The notes under the pieces: generated by a model
Databases searched by the model: none
What the model was told of the DNA's origin: nothing
Seen by the model: only the letters and a program-made list of their open reading frames with translations
NCBI GenBank assembly: GCA_949987565.1
Contig: OX465109.1
Coordinates: 14,525,400 to 14,589,399, forward strand
Reading direction: 5' to 3'
Length of the DNA: 64,000 bases
DNA from: Luidia sarsii
Lineage: Eukaryota; Echinodermata; Asteroidea; Paxillosida; Luidiidae
Shown: positions 30,666-41,692 of the stretch, piece by piece
How positions within the stretch are numbered: position 1 is the first letter of the stretch
Layout of the letters: every line of letters starts with the position of its first letter
Position numbers and translations under genes: made by a program

Positions 30666-31289
30666 CCACTTTGCACCACTATTGTCCACATTTTAAACAA
30701 AGACTCTTTTTAGCTTAGAACAAAGCAATACGAATCAGTACAAAGACCCTTTTTGACGCAAGTTGCCACATAAATTGTAAGATTAGCAGAAGTAATTGTG
30801 CAATTGTGGGACCTTTACTGCGGATGATCAAGGGATGCCGCGCTGCCGCTGAAAGCACGCGGGGGACATGGTGTTAGCATGCCACACAGCCAAACGGTCA
30901 TCAGTCAGGCATTGGAATTCCACCCACATTCTTCACCGCAATCTGTACGCTCGGTTGTAGCCGACTAAGTCGAAGATTTGACTGCCCGGAGTGGAGGCTG
31001 GAGTCTGCAGTCAGGGATTGACAGTAACGTACACGCACACAAGTCCGTTAAGCTCCATTGACGACGCACAATGGGCCCTTTATCGAACGGATACGGTAAT
31101 CTCTTAATCTCTTGGCCATCCGAATTGTGCCAGGTTTTACTCTCTTGTACCCATAGTATACCCTTATCGATTTACTTTGAACACAGAATATATTGTTCCG
31201 ATTGTTTTAGCAAGATTTGAAACTGATGCACTGTTCAAAAACCCCTGTATGGCGGTCATCGGCTCTGTAAAACCCCCGGCGCAAAGTGG
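30666..31289 (+). mobile_element. TTAA-targeting MITE, copy 2 (inside Kolobok-like TIR)
   Basis: Flanked by TTAA at 30662-30665 and 31290-31293. The left terminus is shortened (CCACTTTGCACCACTATTGT, missing the GCCGGGACCTCC block); the right terminus is CCCGGCGCAAAGTGG. The uninterrupted target GGGTGTTAAAAACA is visible in the opposite TIR of the host element at about 32103-32121. Confidence 0.85.
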
Positions 31290-31629
31290 TTAAAAACACC
31301 CTAAAAATTACCTATGATTCACTCAAGTACGATTTTCATAAAGAGAAAATTCATAGAATTGTAGGTCGAATTTGTGTTCCCGTACGTAGCCATCTTTTCG
31401 AAAAAGCCAGCGCTGTTTGCTGGGGGTGTGATGTCACGACAGAATGACGGCAACCGTGTCTGATTGATCAATAAACCTTTCGAACATTCGCAAAGCATCA
31501 TGAGTATAGATGACAAACTGGCCGTATTTTTATCACGCAACTGTTTGGCGAAGCACGTAAATTTGTTGAATTTTTCTAAAAAAAATCTACAATGTGTGCA
31601 TGGCGTGCAGCTAGCTGCATGCAAGTCCT

Positions 31630-31870
31630 CCCAATCCTCCTCGGTGAAGCATGGAGGTAAAGTGATTGCTACAGTACAAATCACATTCACATCCTTTCGA
31701 TTTCTATTGAGTATTGGTAGCCAATTTTGAGAAATTTTTCCACTTTGATGGCCACAGCCCACCTTCTAAGTAACTCAGTTTTCTTGTCCTAATTGGGAAT
31801 TGCATGGAAAGTGTTTTCCAGCTTTTTCCCGCTGGCATTTTTACAGCCAAAAGCCTGGCAGTACAGTACA
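31630..31870 (-). pseudogene. THAP domain remnant, copy 2
   Basis: The minus strand encodes 'YCQAFGCKNASGKKLENTFH' then AIPN, and in a second frame VAIKVEKFLKIGYQYS, parallel to the THAP segment at 22861-23174. The C-SDHF end is degraded and replaced by FTEEDWEDL in another frame. Confidence 0.7.
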
Positions 31871-32161
31871 CCATCGTTTAGCTCGCAAGTGTACACAAAC
31901 TTCACCGTGCACCAGTAGGGGGCACATCCGGGCACCTTGAAATTCATACGGTAGTAATCTGTTGTCACGTCACATTCCCGCAATCAGCGGTGGCTTTTTT
32001 TTTAAAAGATGGCTATGTACGTGAATGCAAATTCAACCTACAATGCCATGAATTTTCTCTCTTTAAGAAAATCGTACGTGAGTGATTCATAGGTAATTGT
32101 ATGTTGTTTTTAACACCCAATCAGATAAGCAAACTTTATTTCTTGGGTTGCAATCCTCTAA

Positions 32162-32774
32162 GGCTCAAGCCGCAGCGGTGGGGTGCCATTGCTTCGCTTT
32201 GATCGAAACGATTATAAAAATATCAACTTGCCTGATCGGGCAACTGCCTTTGTACTTCATTGCATTATTCTGCACAAGGACCAAAAATCCTGGAACCGCC
32301 AAGCCTACTAGGAACACTTCGCAGCTCCCATTTTGTGGCAAAAACATGTTTTCATGCCATCTAGGCAATCATCAGTGGCGGTAGTGATTTTTGCAAATCA
32401 GTTTCTCTCTTTGTGCGGTACCAGTATGGAAAATCGGTTAGGGTGACCGGGCTGCACTATTTAGGGGTGATTTATTCCTCAAGTAAGGAGAGCAGGGGAT
32501 CCAGGGTAATGGGTATAATCTGATTCCTTAAAAGAAACCAAAATCGTCTGGGACAGGGGGTTCTTTTGGGCATTTGGCCCGGGTGATAATTCCTGTCGGT
32601 TGTGGGTTTTTTTTTGGGGGGGAAGGGTGGGTTGGGAAATAAGTTCTTCATTGCATAGGATGTACCGCCAATGCTTGGCAACTGCTCACCACAAATCGCG
32701 GTGGTTAATTGCCAGATTATAGGTGGTGCTGACCACCAGAGGTGTTTGCATTATGTGTTCATAAATAAGCTGCT
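32162..32774. other. Inner spacer of the foldback, no gene seen
   Basis: No coding or transposon signature; one G-rich tract (32609-32630). Confidence 0.4.
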
Positions 32775-33385
32775 GATCCAGAGACCGCACAAAGTGATAA
32801 TGCAATACCCACTGATTTTCAGCTTCAAATAATTTGAACAATAAAAGTTTCTTATGAGGTAAGGTAAAACATGAAAAAAAAAAGAGTTTAATTTGGAAAC
32901 TGGCTTCAGTATAATGTCTCGGGTGGGAGACAATCTTGTTGAGTATTTTTATAACCGCAAGCTCCGGGCATGGAGCTGGAAAAGCTCTGAGGCCAGCTTG
33001 AAAAGGCCTGGCACAAGTTGGCAGTGCTCACAAAGCACTACCTTGACAAGGACCCAAGTTTCAACCGCAAGCTCTGAGCGTGGAGCAAGGATAGGGCCCT
33101 GACGGTGCTCACAATGACAGATAAGCAACTGCCAGTGCTCTGGACTGATCTTGGGTTGATGGGGGGGGAGGTTCGGTTAAGTGAAGTTTCAATTCCCGCT
33201 CCACAAACGGCAATTGACCATGTGACCATGCCCCCCCCAAAAAAAAAAACCCAAACCAAAGAAAACAAACCAAAACCACCATGAAAGGGTGGGAATATTT
33301 TCTATTCGGATCTTCGAGAGAATTTGTTTCAAATATATAGTTTTGTCAGTTTCTGTACGTTTACATGACTGTAATCCCCTATGTT
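32775..33385 (-). repeat. Right arm of the 4.2-kb foldback
   Basis: Reverse-complement partner of 29207-29848. It carries the same GAAGATCCGAATAG, GGAATTGAAACTTCA and CAGAGCTTGCGGTT blocks in reverse order and orientation. Confidence 0.8.
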
Positions 33386-33485
33386 AATAGTTTTTAAGGG
33401 GGCCTAATAATTGTCACAATATAAAGTACAAAAGTTTCGCAGGAACAATACTTTTCAAAGGCTACTTTTTAGAACTTCAATTAAA

Positions 33486-34316
33486 ACTAGAGATTTATGT
33501 CTGTTGGCTAACAGAACATAATGCTTTTCCGCATCTGGTAAAAAAAAAAATTACATCAGCGGGATTCGAACTCGTAACCTCAATTTCTACCCCAAAACGC
33601 ACGTGCATATTTCGTGCACAAAGTGTATGGGACTTCATTATAACATTCAAAAAATCATAATAATTCTGAACAATGGTCAATTGCTTCGAAACTCAGGATT
33701 TAGAATGTCTATCCCAATAGCTAAATGCCTACCAAATTTCGAGACGATTGACGTTTGGCAAATATGCGTTTTAAAAACACGCATTTTGATGACGTCACGA
33801 TTGCGTCATGGCATTTTGGCCCCGGAGGCTGTTTATAAACTACATCCCCAATAGATATAATCGAAAAAATGAAAAAAATCTTGCTCCGTTGGCCACATAT
33901 GCTCAATTGAATGTTAAAATCTTAAAAGTTTATGAGCTCATTAATATTCATGAGATGACGTCACGATCAAATGAGGGCAATTTTTGGATACACCTTTTCC
34001 CAACTTAGATATAGTGCAAACTTGGAACAAAACGAAATTGCTTTTTTGCTTTTATTGCAGTTTGAAATTTGCCCCTTTAAAGCGCTGTCACGTGACACGT
34101 GGTGACGTCATGACGTTTTCAAGACTACGACGCAAAATTTCAGCAAGGGTTTTATGCATATATCAAAATTTGTTCAATGGCAAAAATGCCCTCCGAAAAA
34201 ACCGTGTGCTTTGTCTATGGGATTTTTCCGACAAGAAAAAGAAGAAGAAGAAGAAGAAGAAAAAAAAAAATCTTAACAATAACAATAGCTTTTTCGCTTC
34301 GCGCGAAAAAGCTAAC
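33486..34316 (+). repeat. CRE-rich repeat array, unit 1 (full length)
   Basis: Ordered parts: head ACTAGAGATTTATGTCTGTTGG; T-arm-like GGGATTCGAACTCGT (33560); hairpin GCGTTTT-AAAAACACGC (33766) followed by TGATGACGTCACG; 'ATTAATATTCATGAGATGAC'; GTCACGTGACACGTGGTGACGTCATGA (34086); GTCTATGGGATTTTTCCGAC; (AAG)n (34236-34260); and terminal hairpin AGCTTTTTCGC/GCGAAAAAGCT (34289-34315). It is followed directly by the head of the next unit. Confidence 0.85.
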
Positions 34317-36712
34317 TAGAGATCTATGTCTGTTGGCGAACAGAACATAACGCTTTTTCGCATCTGGTTCTCTTTAAAAAAAATTGGGAAAAAAAATTTG
34401 ACATAAACGGGATTCGAACCCATAGCCTCCATTCCTACCCAAAAATGAACGTGCATATTTTGTGCACAAAGTCTATGGGACCTGAGTATAACATTCAAAA
34501 ATTCATAATAATTTCAAACCAAGGTCAATCGGTCCCATACCTACATGTAAGATTTCGAATGTGTACATGGTGTAGCACAACAGCTAACTGCACCCCAATT
34601 TTCGAGAATATTGACCAATGGCAAACATGTGTTTTAAAAACACGCATTTTGATGACGTCACAACTGCATCGTGGCATTTTGGCCCCGGAGGATGTTTCTA
34701 AACTATCAGCAGGGTTCTCCCCACGTACAAACGTGCGTATCGGCCCGATACGCAACTTTTTCTGCCCGATATGCAAACAAATGGGCCGATACGCATTTGT
34801 TCATCCCCCGATACGCACAATAAAATTATTATAGTATGGTTCAGAATTATCTTAAATGATGCAGCTTGCATGTCCAGCAAAATCTAGACGAAAAAGCAGT
34901 ACAAAAACCGGTGCAAACGATCTATAGTCCTGCATTTTTCCGTGTGGTAGGAGCGGTACATGCATGCATTGTGCACCACGCGACGATGTGTACATGCATC
35001 AGCACCCAACGTTCCTCGTGTCACATGAAATCTGAACCTCCGCTGTGGACGTCCTACATGTAGTAAGTACATGTACAGTACAGTGCTGACTACTGTACAT
35101 GTACATGCACATGCGCTCATGTGTGTTTTCCGCTAGTGGGCCTACATTTACGAAGGTTAAAATGTTATACTACACCATTAGCAAAACTTACAAGATTGAC
35201 CCCACACACGGGGACGGTATTTCTCGTTGCCATGTCACCGCGTTTTGTCCCGCGCACAATGGCAAAAAAACAATATTTTCATTAATTTAAGCAGGGTTTG
35301 AAATTCACGGCAGCCAGTGCCGTCGATGCCCTTCGAAATGCGGTATTCGACAGCCAGTCTTGCCGTGCCCCATTGATACTTTGGTCATGGTGCCCTTCTG
35401 AGGCCGGTTTGATCGTTGCCAAAAACGAGCTGATTATGTGTAGATATTGTTCGCATTTTTAAGATCATTATTCCGAAAAAGTGGAGCTTTTTCGTCTGCA
35501 GTTTGACTGTGTTGATGTCAGTGACGTCGGCCGTCATGGTGGCGCACGGTCAGATTACTGCTGCTGCACGGATCATGTCGGTCAATTTCCCTCTGTACTC
35601 CATAGCTCTATGAAGTTAGTTCTTCAATCATCTCAAACAACTTTTCAAACCAAACCTTTAATTCTTCTAAACAAATAACATTTATAAGGATCTTTGAATG
35701 AAATAGTTGGATTTTGTTCCCTCGGATTTTATTCATTTTGTAGGCTAAATAATCACGTCTCCAGGGCCTCAATCAATTATATCGAACCCCAAATTACGAA
35801 TTTCGATCCTTGTTGAAGCTAAAAAAAAATTACCTTACAACTGAATGGAGCTCATGGTTTCAGGTCTAATCAGCATAAACCAAAGGTTGAAGCATTTTAC
35901 TTCATTACTAATATTATGTTCAATTGAAACTGAATATTAAAACAGTTGTTTGAATCGTTGATTACTTCAGCCACTACCTGTTATTGCATGTCTGAATCTT
36001 GAAATGACTCATTTTGTGCCTCCACCCTCCAGAAAGAAAAACCGGTCATTTGTTGAAATATTGATGTCAAAAAATATCGGAAGAAAATCTTCAAATCTCT
36101 TCATGTTTTTTCCTGAGAAAAAGTACTTAAAAAGCCCAGGAAATGCTCTAAAATGCAGCAGAGAGCATCTAAAAGTCCAAAAATTCCAAAAATTTTGGGC
36201 CCCCCAAGGACCCTGGAACCCCATGCCATGGCTTCGCATATTGTTTACAAACCACAAAAAAAATCCCCCACACTTCTGCAAAAAACCTGGGGAGAACCCT
36301 GATCCCCAATAGAAAATGAAAAAATAAAAAAAATCGTGCTCCGTTGGACAAATATGCTCAATTGAATGTTACAATCTGAAAAGTTCATGACCTCAATAAT
36401 ATTCATGAGATGACGTCCCGATCAAATGAGGGCAATTTTTGAATACACCTTTTCCCAACTTAAGATATAGTGCAAAGATTAAACAAAACAAATTTGTACT
36501 TTTGCTTTTAATGGAGTTTTAAATTTGCCCCTTTTTAGTGCTGTCACGTGACACGTGATGACATCATACAAATTTCAAAGGTAATGTGCATAATTTCAGC
36601 ATTGGCTCTATGCATTTGGAACGTTTGATAAAAATCCAAGGTTGTTTAATGGCCAAAGTGGCTCTTACAAAACCCATGTGCAAAGTCTATGGGATTTTTC
36701 CTACAAGAAGAA
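34317..36712 (+). repeat. CRE-rich repeat array, unit 2, split by a TIR element
   Basis: The head (34317) to GGAGGATGTTTCTAAACTA (34705) and then ATCCCCAATAG (36303) to TTTCCTACAAGAAGAAGTC (36712) form one unit. About 1.6 kb of foreign DNA lies between. Confidence 0.8.
34706..36302. mobile_element. Element with CAGGGTTCTCCCC terminal inverted repeats
   Basis: The left end CAGGGTTCTCCCCACG and right end TGGGGAGAACCCTG are perfect inverted repeats over 13 bp. They lie exactly where unit 2 of the repeat array is interrupted. CAGGG termini are typical of hAT elements. Inside are repeated CCGATACGCA motifs (34735-34817) and dense ACATGT/ATGTAC runs (about 35060-35115), but no recognisable transposase. 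No clean target duplication is visible. Confidence 0.65.
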
Positions 36713-36718
36713 GTCAGA

Positions 36719-37345
36719 CTAGAGATTTATGTCTGTTGGCAAACAGAACATAACGCTTTTCCGCATCTGGTTCTCTGAAATAAAAATTGAAAAAAAAAAG
36801 TTCCCATTAACGGGATTCGATCCCATACCCTCCATTCCTACCCCAAAATGCATACATGCATATTTTGTGCACAAGGTGTATGGGACTTATAATATTCAAA
36901 AAATCATAATAATTCTGAACAATAGTAAATTGGTTCTAAACGTAGGATTTTGAATGTCTAGCACAAAAGCTAACTACCGGTACCCACCAAATTTCGAGAC
37001 GATTGACCTTTGACAAATATGCGTTTTAAAAACACGCATTTTGATGACGTCACGATTGCGTCATGGCATTTTGGCCCCGGAGGGTGTTTCTAAACCATGT
37101 CCCCAATAGATATCAAAGAAAAAATGAAAAAAATCTCGCTCCATTGGCCAATGCGCAATTGAATGTGAAAAACTGAAACGTTCATGACCTCATAAATATT
37201 CATGAGATGAGGTCACGATCTAATGATGGCAATTTTTGGATACACCTTTTCCCAACTTAGATATAGTGCAAAGATGAAACCAAACGAGCTTGTACTTTTG
37301 CTTTTAATCGAGCTTGAAATTTGCCTCTTTAATAATAATAATAAT
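36719..37345 (+). repeat. CRE-rich repeat array, unit 3 (3' truncated)
   Basis: Head at 36719, T-arm-like GGGATTCGATCCCAT (36811), hairpin and CRE segment (37019-37060). It is cut after TTTGCCTCTTT by an (AAT)n run at 37330-37351, before the CACGTG segment. Confidence 0.8.
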
Positions 37346-37352
37346 AATAATA

Positions 37353-38160
37353 ACTAGAGATTTATGTCTGTTGGCAAACAGAACATAACGCTTTTCTGCA
37401 TCTGGTTCTCGTTAAAAAAAAAAAAAAAATTATGAAAAAAAAGTTGACACCAACAGGATTCGAACCCGTATCCTCCATTCCTAACCCAAAACGCACGTGC
37501 ATACTTTGTGCACAAAGTCTATGGCACTTCATTATATTTTTCAAAAAAATCATAATAATTCTGAACAATGTTCAATTACTTCCAAACTCAGGATTTAGAA
37601 TCTCTAGCCCAATAGCTAAATGCCCACCAAATTTCGAGACGATTGACCTTTGACAATTATGCGTTTTAAAAACACGCATTTTGATGACGTCACGATTGCG
37701 TCATGACATTTTGGCCCTGGTGGGTGTTTCTTAACTACATTCCCAATAGATATAAACAATTTTTTTTTTTAAATCTTGCTTCGTTGGCCAAATATGCTCA
37801 ATTGAATGTAAAAAACTGAAAAGTTCATGACCTCATTATTATTCATGAGATGACGTCACCATCAAATGAGGGCAATTTTTGGATACACCTTTTCCCAACT
37901 TAGATATAGTGTAAAATTGAAACCAAACGAAATTGCATTTTTGCTTAAAATGGAGTTTGAAATTTGCCCCTTTAAAGCACTGTCACGTGACACATGATGA
38001 CGTCATGACAATTCTAAGACAACTGTGCACTAGCTCAACATAGGCTCTATGCATTTGCAAAGTTTGAAAAAAATCTAAGTGTGTTCAATGGCAAAAGTGC
38101 CGTGGAGAAAAACCCTTTACAAAGTCTATGGGATTATTCCGACCAGAAAAAGAAGAAAAA
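37353..38160 (+). repeat. CRE-rich repeat array, unit 4
   Basis: Head ACTAGAGATTTATGTCTG, T-arm-like GGATTCGAACCCGT (37457), hairpin/CRE (37662-37695), second CRE (37850), CACGTG/CRE (37981-38007). It ends GATTATTCCGACCAGAAAAAG. Very similar to the copy at 9975-10790. Confidence 0.85.
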
Positions 38161-38166
38161 AAATAA

Positions 38167-39414
38167 ACTAGAAACATACGTCTGTTGTAACAGAACGTGT
38201 AGCTTTTCCTTTTTTTTCCGAAGAAAGACCAAGTTGAAAATCTGAAAACCAGTAGCACATGCATGATTACTACAGTACTTCCGGTCTGGACCGGAGGAAA
38301 GGGTCACATGACATGAATGATGATGAAGGTCATGAAATCTAATTGGTCCCTGAAACTCCTCTCACATGCTATATGCGCTAGCAACAGCACAACAAGGCAG
38401 TTAACCATTGATTTAATATCGGTTCTTTATAACCTCATTAATATTCATGAGATGACCTCATCATCATAATTATTGCAATATTTGGATACACTGTTGCCCA
38501 ACTTAGATATATGCTAAATATTGATCCTGCGGGATCTAAGATCGTGGCGTGATTGCACATGCCAGGTTGGCCCTTTAAAGGGCGGTCACGTGACAACTCA
38601 AGCACAAACAAACGAAAAAAACCACAGTTTTACTGTTTATTGGTGTAAACCCCTTTTAGCATCGTTTTGATTGAGTTCATGAAGGTGGCAACTCTGTTTC
38701 TAACCTGTACCATCCATTCCTACCCCAAAAGGCACACCAACGTATCGTGCACAAAGTCTATGGGACTAAGAAATGATATTTAACAAATCATAATAATTCA
38801 AAACAATGTTTAATTTGTTCCAAACTCAGGATTTAAGATGTCTAGCCCAATAGCTAAATGCCCACCAAATTTCGAGACGATTGACCTTTGGCAAATATGC
38901 GTTAAAAAACACGCATTTTGATGACGTCACGATTGCGTCATGACATTTTGTTCCCGGAGGGTGTTTCTAAACTTTATCCCCAATAGATATAATCGAAAAA
39001 ATGAAAAAAATCTTGCTCCGTTGACCAAATATGCTCAATTGAATGTTAAAATCTTAAAAGTTTATGACCTCATTAATATTCATGAGATGACGTCACGATC
39101 AAATGAGGGCAATTTTCGGATACACCTTTTCCCAACTTAGATATAGTGCAAACTTGGAACAAAACGAAATTGCTTTTTTGCTTTTATTGCAGTTTGAAAT
39201 TTGCCTCTTTAAAGCGCTGTCACGTGACACGTGGTGACGTCATGACATTTTCAAGACCACTGTGCACTAGCTCAACATTGGCTCTATGCATTTGCCAAGT
39301 TTGAAAAAAATCCAAGTGTGTTCAATGGCAAAAGTGCCGGTCACAAAAACCCTGTGCTTTGTCTATGGGAAAATTCCGACCAGAAAAAGAAGAAGAAGAA
39401 GAAGAAAAAAAAAA
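38167..39414 (+). repeat. CRE-rich repeat array, 1248-bp type-2 unit, first copy
   Basis: Starts ACTAGAAACATACGTCTGTTGT and contains 'ACTTCCGGTCTGGACCGGAG', ATCCTGCGGGATCTAAGATCG and GGTCACGTGACAAC. It continues into the usual hairpin/CRE/CACGTG half and ends in (AAG)n. The unit starting at 39415 repeats it almost exactly, so this is a recent tandem duplication. Confidence 0.9.
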
Positions 39415-40495
39415 ACTAGAAACATACGTCTGTTGTAACAGAACGTGTAGCTTTTCCTTTTTTTTCCCGAAGAAAGACCAAGTTGAAAATCTGAAAACCA
39501 GTAGCACATGCATGATTACTACAGTACTTCCGGTCTGGACCGGAGGAAAGGGTCACATGACATGAGGAAGGTCATGAAACCTAATTGGTCCCTGAAACTC
39601 CTCTCACATGCTATATGCGCTAGCAACAGCACAACAAGGGAGTTAACCATTGATTTAATATCGTTTTTTTATTACCTCATTAATATTCATAAGATGACCT
39701 CATCATCATAATTATTGCAATATTTGGATACATTGTTGCCCAACTTAGATATATGCTAAATATCGATCCTGCGGGATCTAAGATCGTGGCGTGATTGCAC
39801 ATGCCAGGTTGGCCCTTTAAAGGGTGGTCACGTGACAACTCAAGCACAAACAAACGAAAAAAAACACAGTTTTACTGTATATTGGTGTAAACCCCTTTTA
39901 GCATCGTTTTGATTGAGTTCATGAAGGTGGCAACTCTGTTTCAAACCTGTACCATCCATTCCTACCCCAAAAGGCACACCAACGTATCGTGCACAAAGTC
40001 TATGGGACTAAGAAATGATATTTAACAAATCATAATAATTCAAAACAATGTTTAATCGGTTCCATACTCAGGATTTAAGATTTCTAGCCCAATAGCTAAC
40101 TGGCCACAAAATTTCGAGAAGATTGACCATTGGCTAATATGTGCTTTAAAATCACGCATTTTGATGACGTCATGATTGCGTCATGACATTTTGTTCCCGG
40201 AGGGTGTTTCTAAACTACATCCCCATTAGATATAAACGAAAAAATGAAAAAAATCTTGCTCCGTTTGCCAAATATGCTCAATTTAATGTTAAAATCTTAA
40301 AAGTTTATGACCTCATTAATATTCATGAGATGACGTCACGATCAAATGAGGGCAATTTTTGGATACATCTTTTCCCAACTTAGATATGCTGCAAAATTGA
40401 AACCAAACAAATTTGCATTTTTGCTTTTATTTGAGTTTGAAATTTGCCCCTTTAAAGCGCTGTCACGTGACACGTGGTGACGTCATGAAGATCTC
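39415..40495 (+). repeat. CRE-rich repeat array, type-2 unit, second copy
   Basis: Near-identical to 38167 onward (same GGTCTGGACCGGAGGAAAGG, GCGGGATCTAAGATCGTGGC), with a few substitutions and a short deletion near 39563. It ends at GTGACGTCATGAAGATC, where the sequence diverges. Confidence 0.9.
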
Positions 40496-40800
40496 ACTTT
40501 TTGCAATGAATCTCCATCTACTAACCTAAGTATGTGCCAAGTTTGAAGCCATTTGTATTTGATATTAGGCCCTTAATGGATTTCACAGCTAATTTGTACA
40601 CAAACCTATGGCCCTTAGTATAAAAAAACCTAAACAATGAAAAACAAAGGAAATTCCGGAAATATGTTTTGATATTTTCAATCCGGTGTATATGTTGAGT
40701 CGGTTGAAGACAAAATAAAAATACGATTTCTTCTTCGTTCAGGTAGTAATCTTCGTCTGAAGTTTAGATCTACCTACGTGAATCCACAATTAATGACTAC
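40496..40800. other. Spacer within the repeat array, nothing recognised
   Basis: AT-rich, with no similarity to the repeat unit or to any element seen elsewhere in the window. Confidence 0.4.
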
Positions 40801-41692
40801 AGTGTAGTGTACAAGTTGCCCCTTTAAAGCACGTGCATATTATGCGCACAAAGTGTATGGGACTACATTATAATATGAGCAAAATCATAACAATTCTGAA
40901 CAATGGTTAATTAATTCCCAACTCAGGATTATGAATGTCTAGCACAATAGCTACCTGCACACCAAATTTCGAGACGATTGACCTTTGGCAAATATGTGTT
41001 TTAAAAACACGCATTTTGATGACGTCACGATTGCGTCATGGCATTTTGGCCCCAGAGGGTGTTTCTAGACTACATCCCTAATAGATATAAACAAAAACAG
41101 TAAAAAAATATTGCTCCGTTGGCCAAATATGCTCAATTGAATGTTAAAATCTTAAAAGTTTATGACCTCATTAATATTCATGAGATGACGTCACGATCAA
41201 ATGAGGGCAATTTTTGGATACACCTTTTCCCAACTTAGATATAGTGCAAACTTGGAACAAATCGAAATTAATTTTTTGCTTTTATTGCAATTTGAAATTT
41301 GCCCCTTTAAAGCGCTGTCACGTGACACATGGTGACGTCATGAAGTTTTAAAGACAACTGTGCACAACTTCAGCAAGGGTTCTATGCATTTGTTAAGTTT
41401 GAAAAAAATCAAAGTTTGTTCAATGGCAAAAGTGCCCTCCGAAAAAACCCTGTGCTTTGTCTATGGGATTATTCCGACCAGAAAAAGAAGAAGAAGAAGA
41501 AGAAGAAGAAGAAGAAGAAGAAGACAAAAAAAAAAAATCAGAACAAGAACAATAGCTTTTCCGTATGGAACGGAAAAGCTAAAAATCAGAACAAGAACAA
41601 TAGCTTTTCCGTATGGAACGGAAAAGCTAAAAATCAGAACAAGAACAATAGCTTTTCCGCTACGTGGCGGAAAAGCTAATAAACGCAATAAT
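40801..41692 (+). repeat. CRE-rich repeat array, 5'-truncated unit with triplicated tail
   Basis: Starts in mid-unit (TTGCCCCTTTAAAGCACGTGCATATTATG) and continues through hairpin/CRE (41000-41030), second CRE (41180) and CACGTG/CRE (41320-41341) to (AAG)n at 41486-41523. The tail, about 51 bp with a hairpin, is present three times (41541-41690). Confidence 0.85.
41541..41690 (+). repeat. Triplicated hairpin tail
   Basis: Three tandem units of about 51 bp, each AATCAGAACAAGAACAATAG followed by CTTTTCCG-loop-CGGAAAAGCTA. The first two loops are TATGGAA, the third CTACGTGG. Single tails of the same design end other units (34289, 42932, 57341). Confidence 0.9.

Larger units (their letters stand above)
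30616..32157. mobile_element. Kolobok-like TTAA element with THAP remnant, copy 2
   Basis: Left TTAA at 30612-30615; left end AGGTGAATGTAACCCAAGAA. The right end, reverse-complemented, is AGAGGATTGCAACCCAAGAA, with the outer TTAA mutated to CTAA. The TIRs run for well over 100 bp (TTTGCTTATCTGATTGGGTGTT and on through 'ATTACCTATGA(T/A)TCACTC'). It carries THAP remnants and is interrupted by the TTAA MITE at 30666-31289; without it the element is about 0.9 kb. It belongs to the same family as 22801-23451. Confidence 0.75.
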
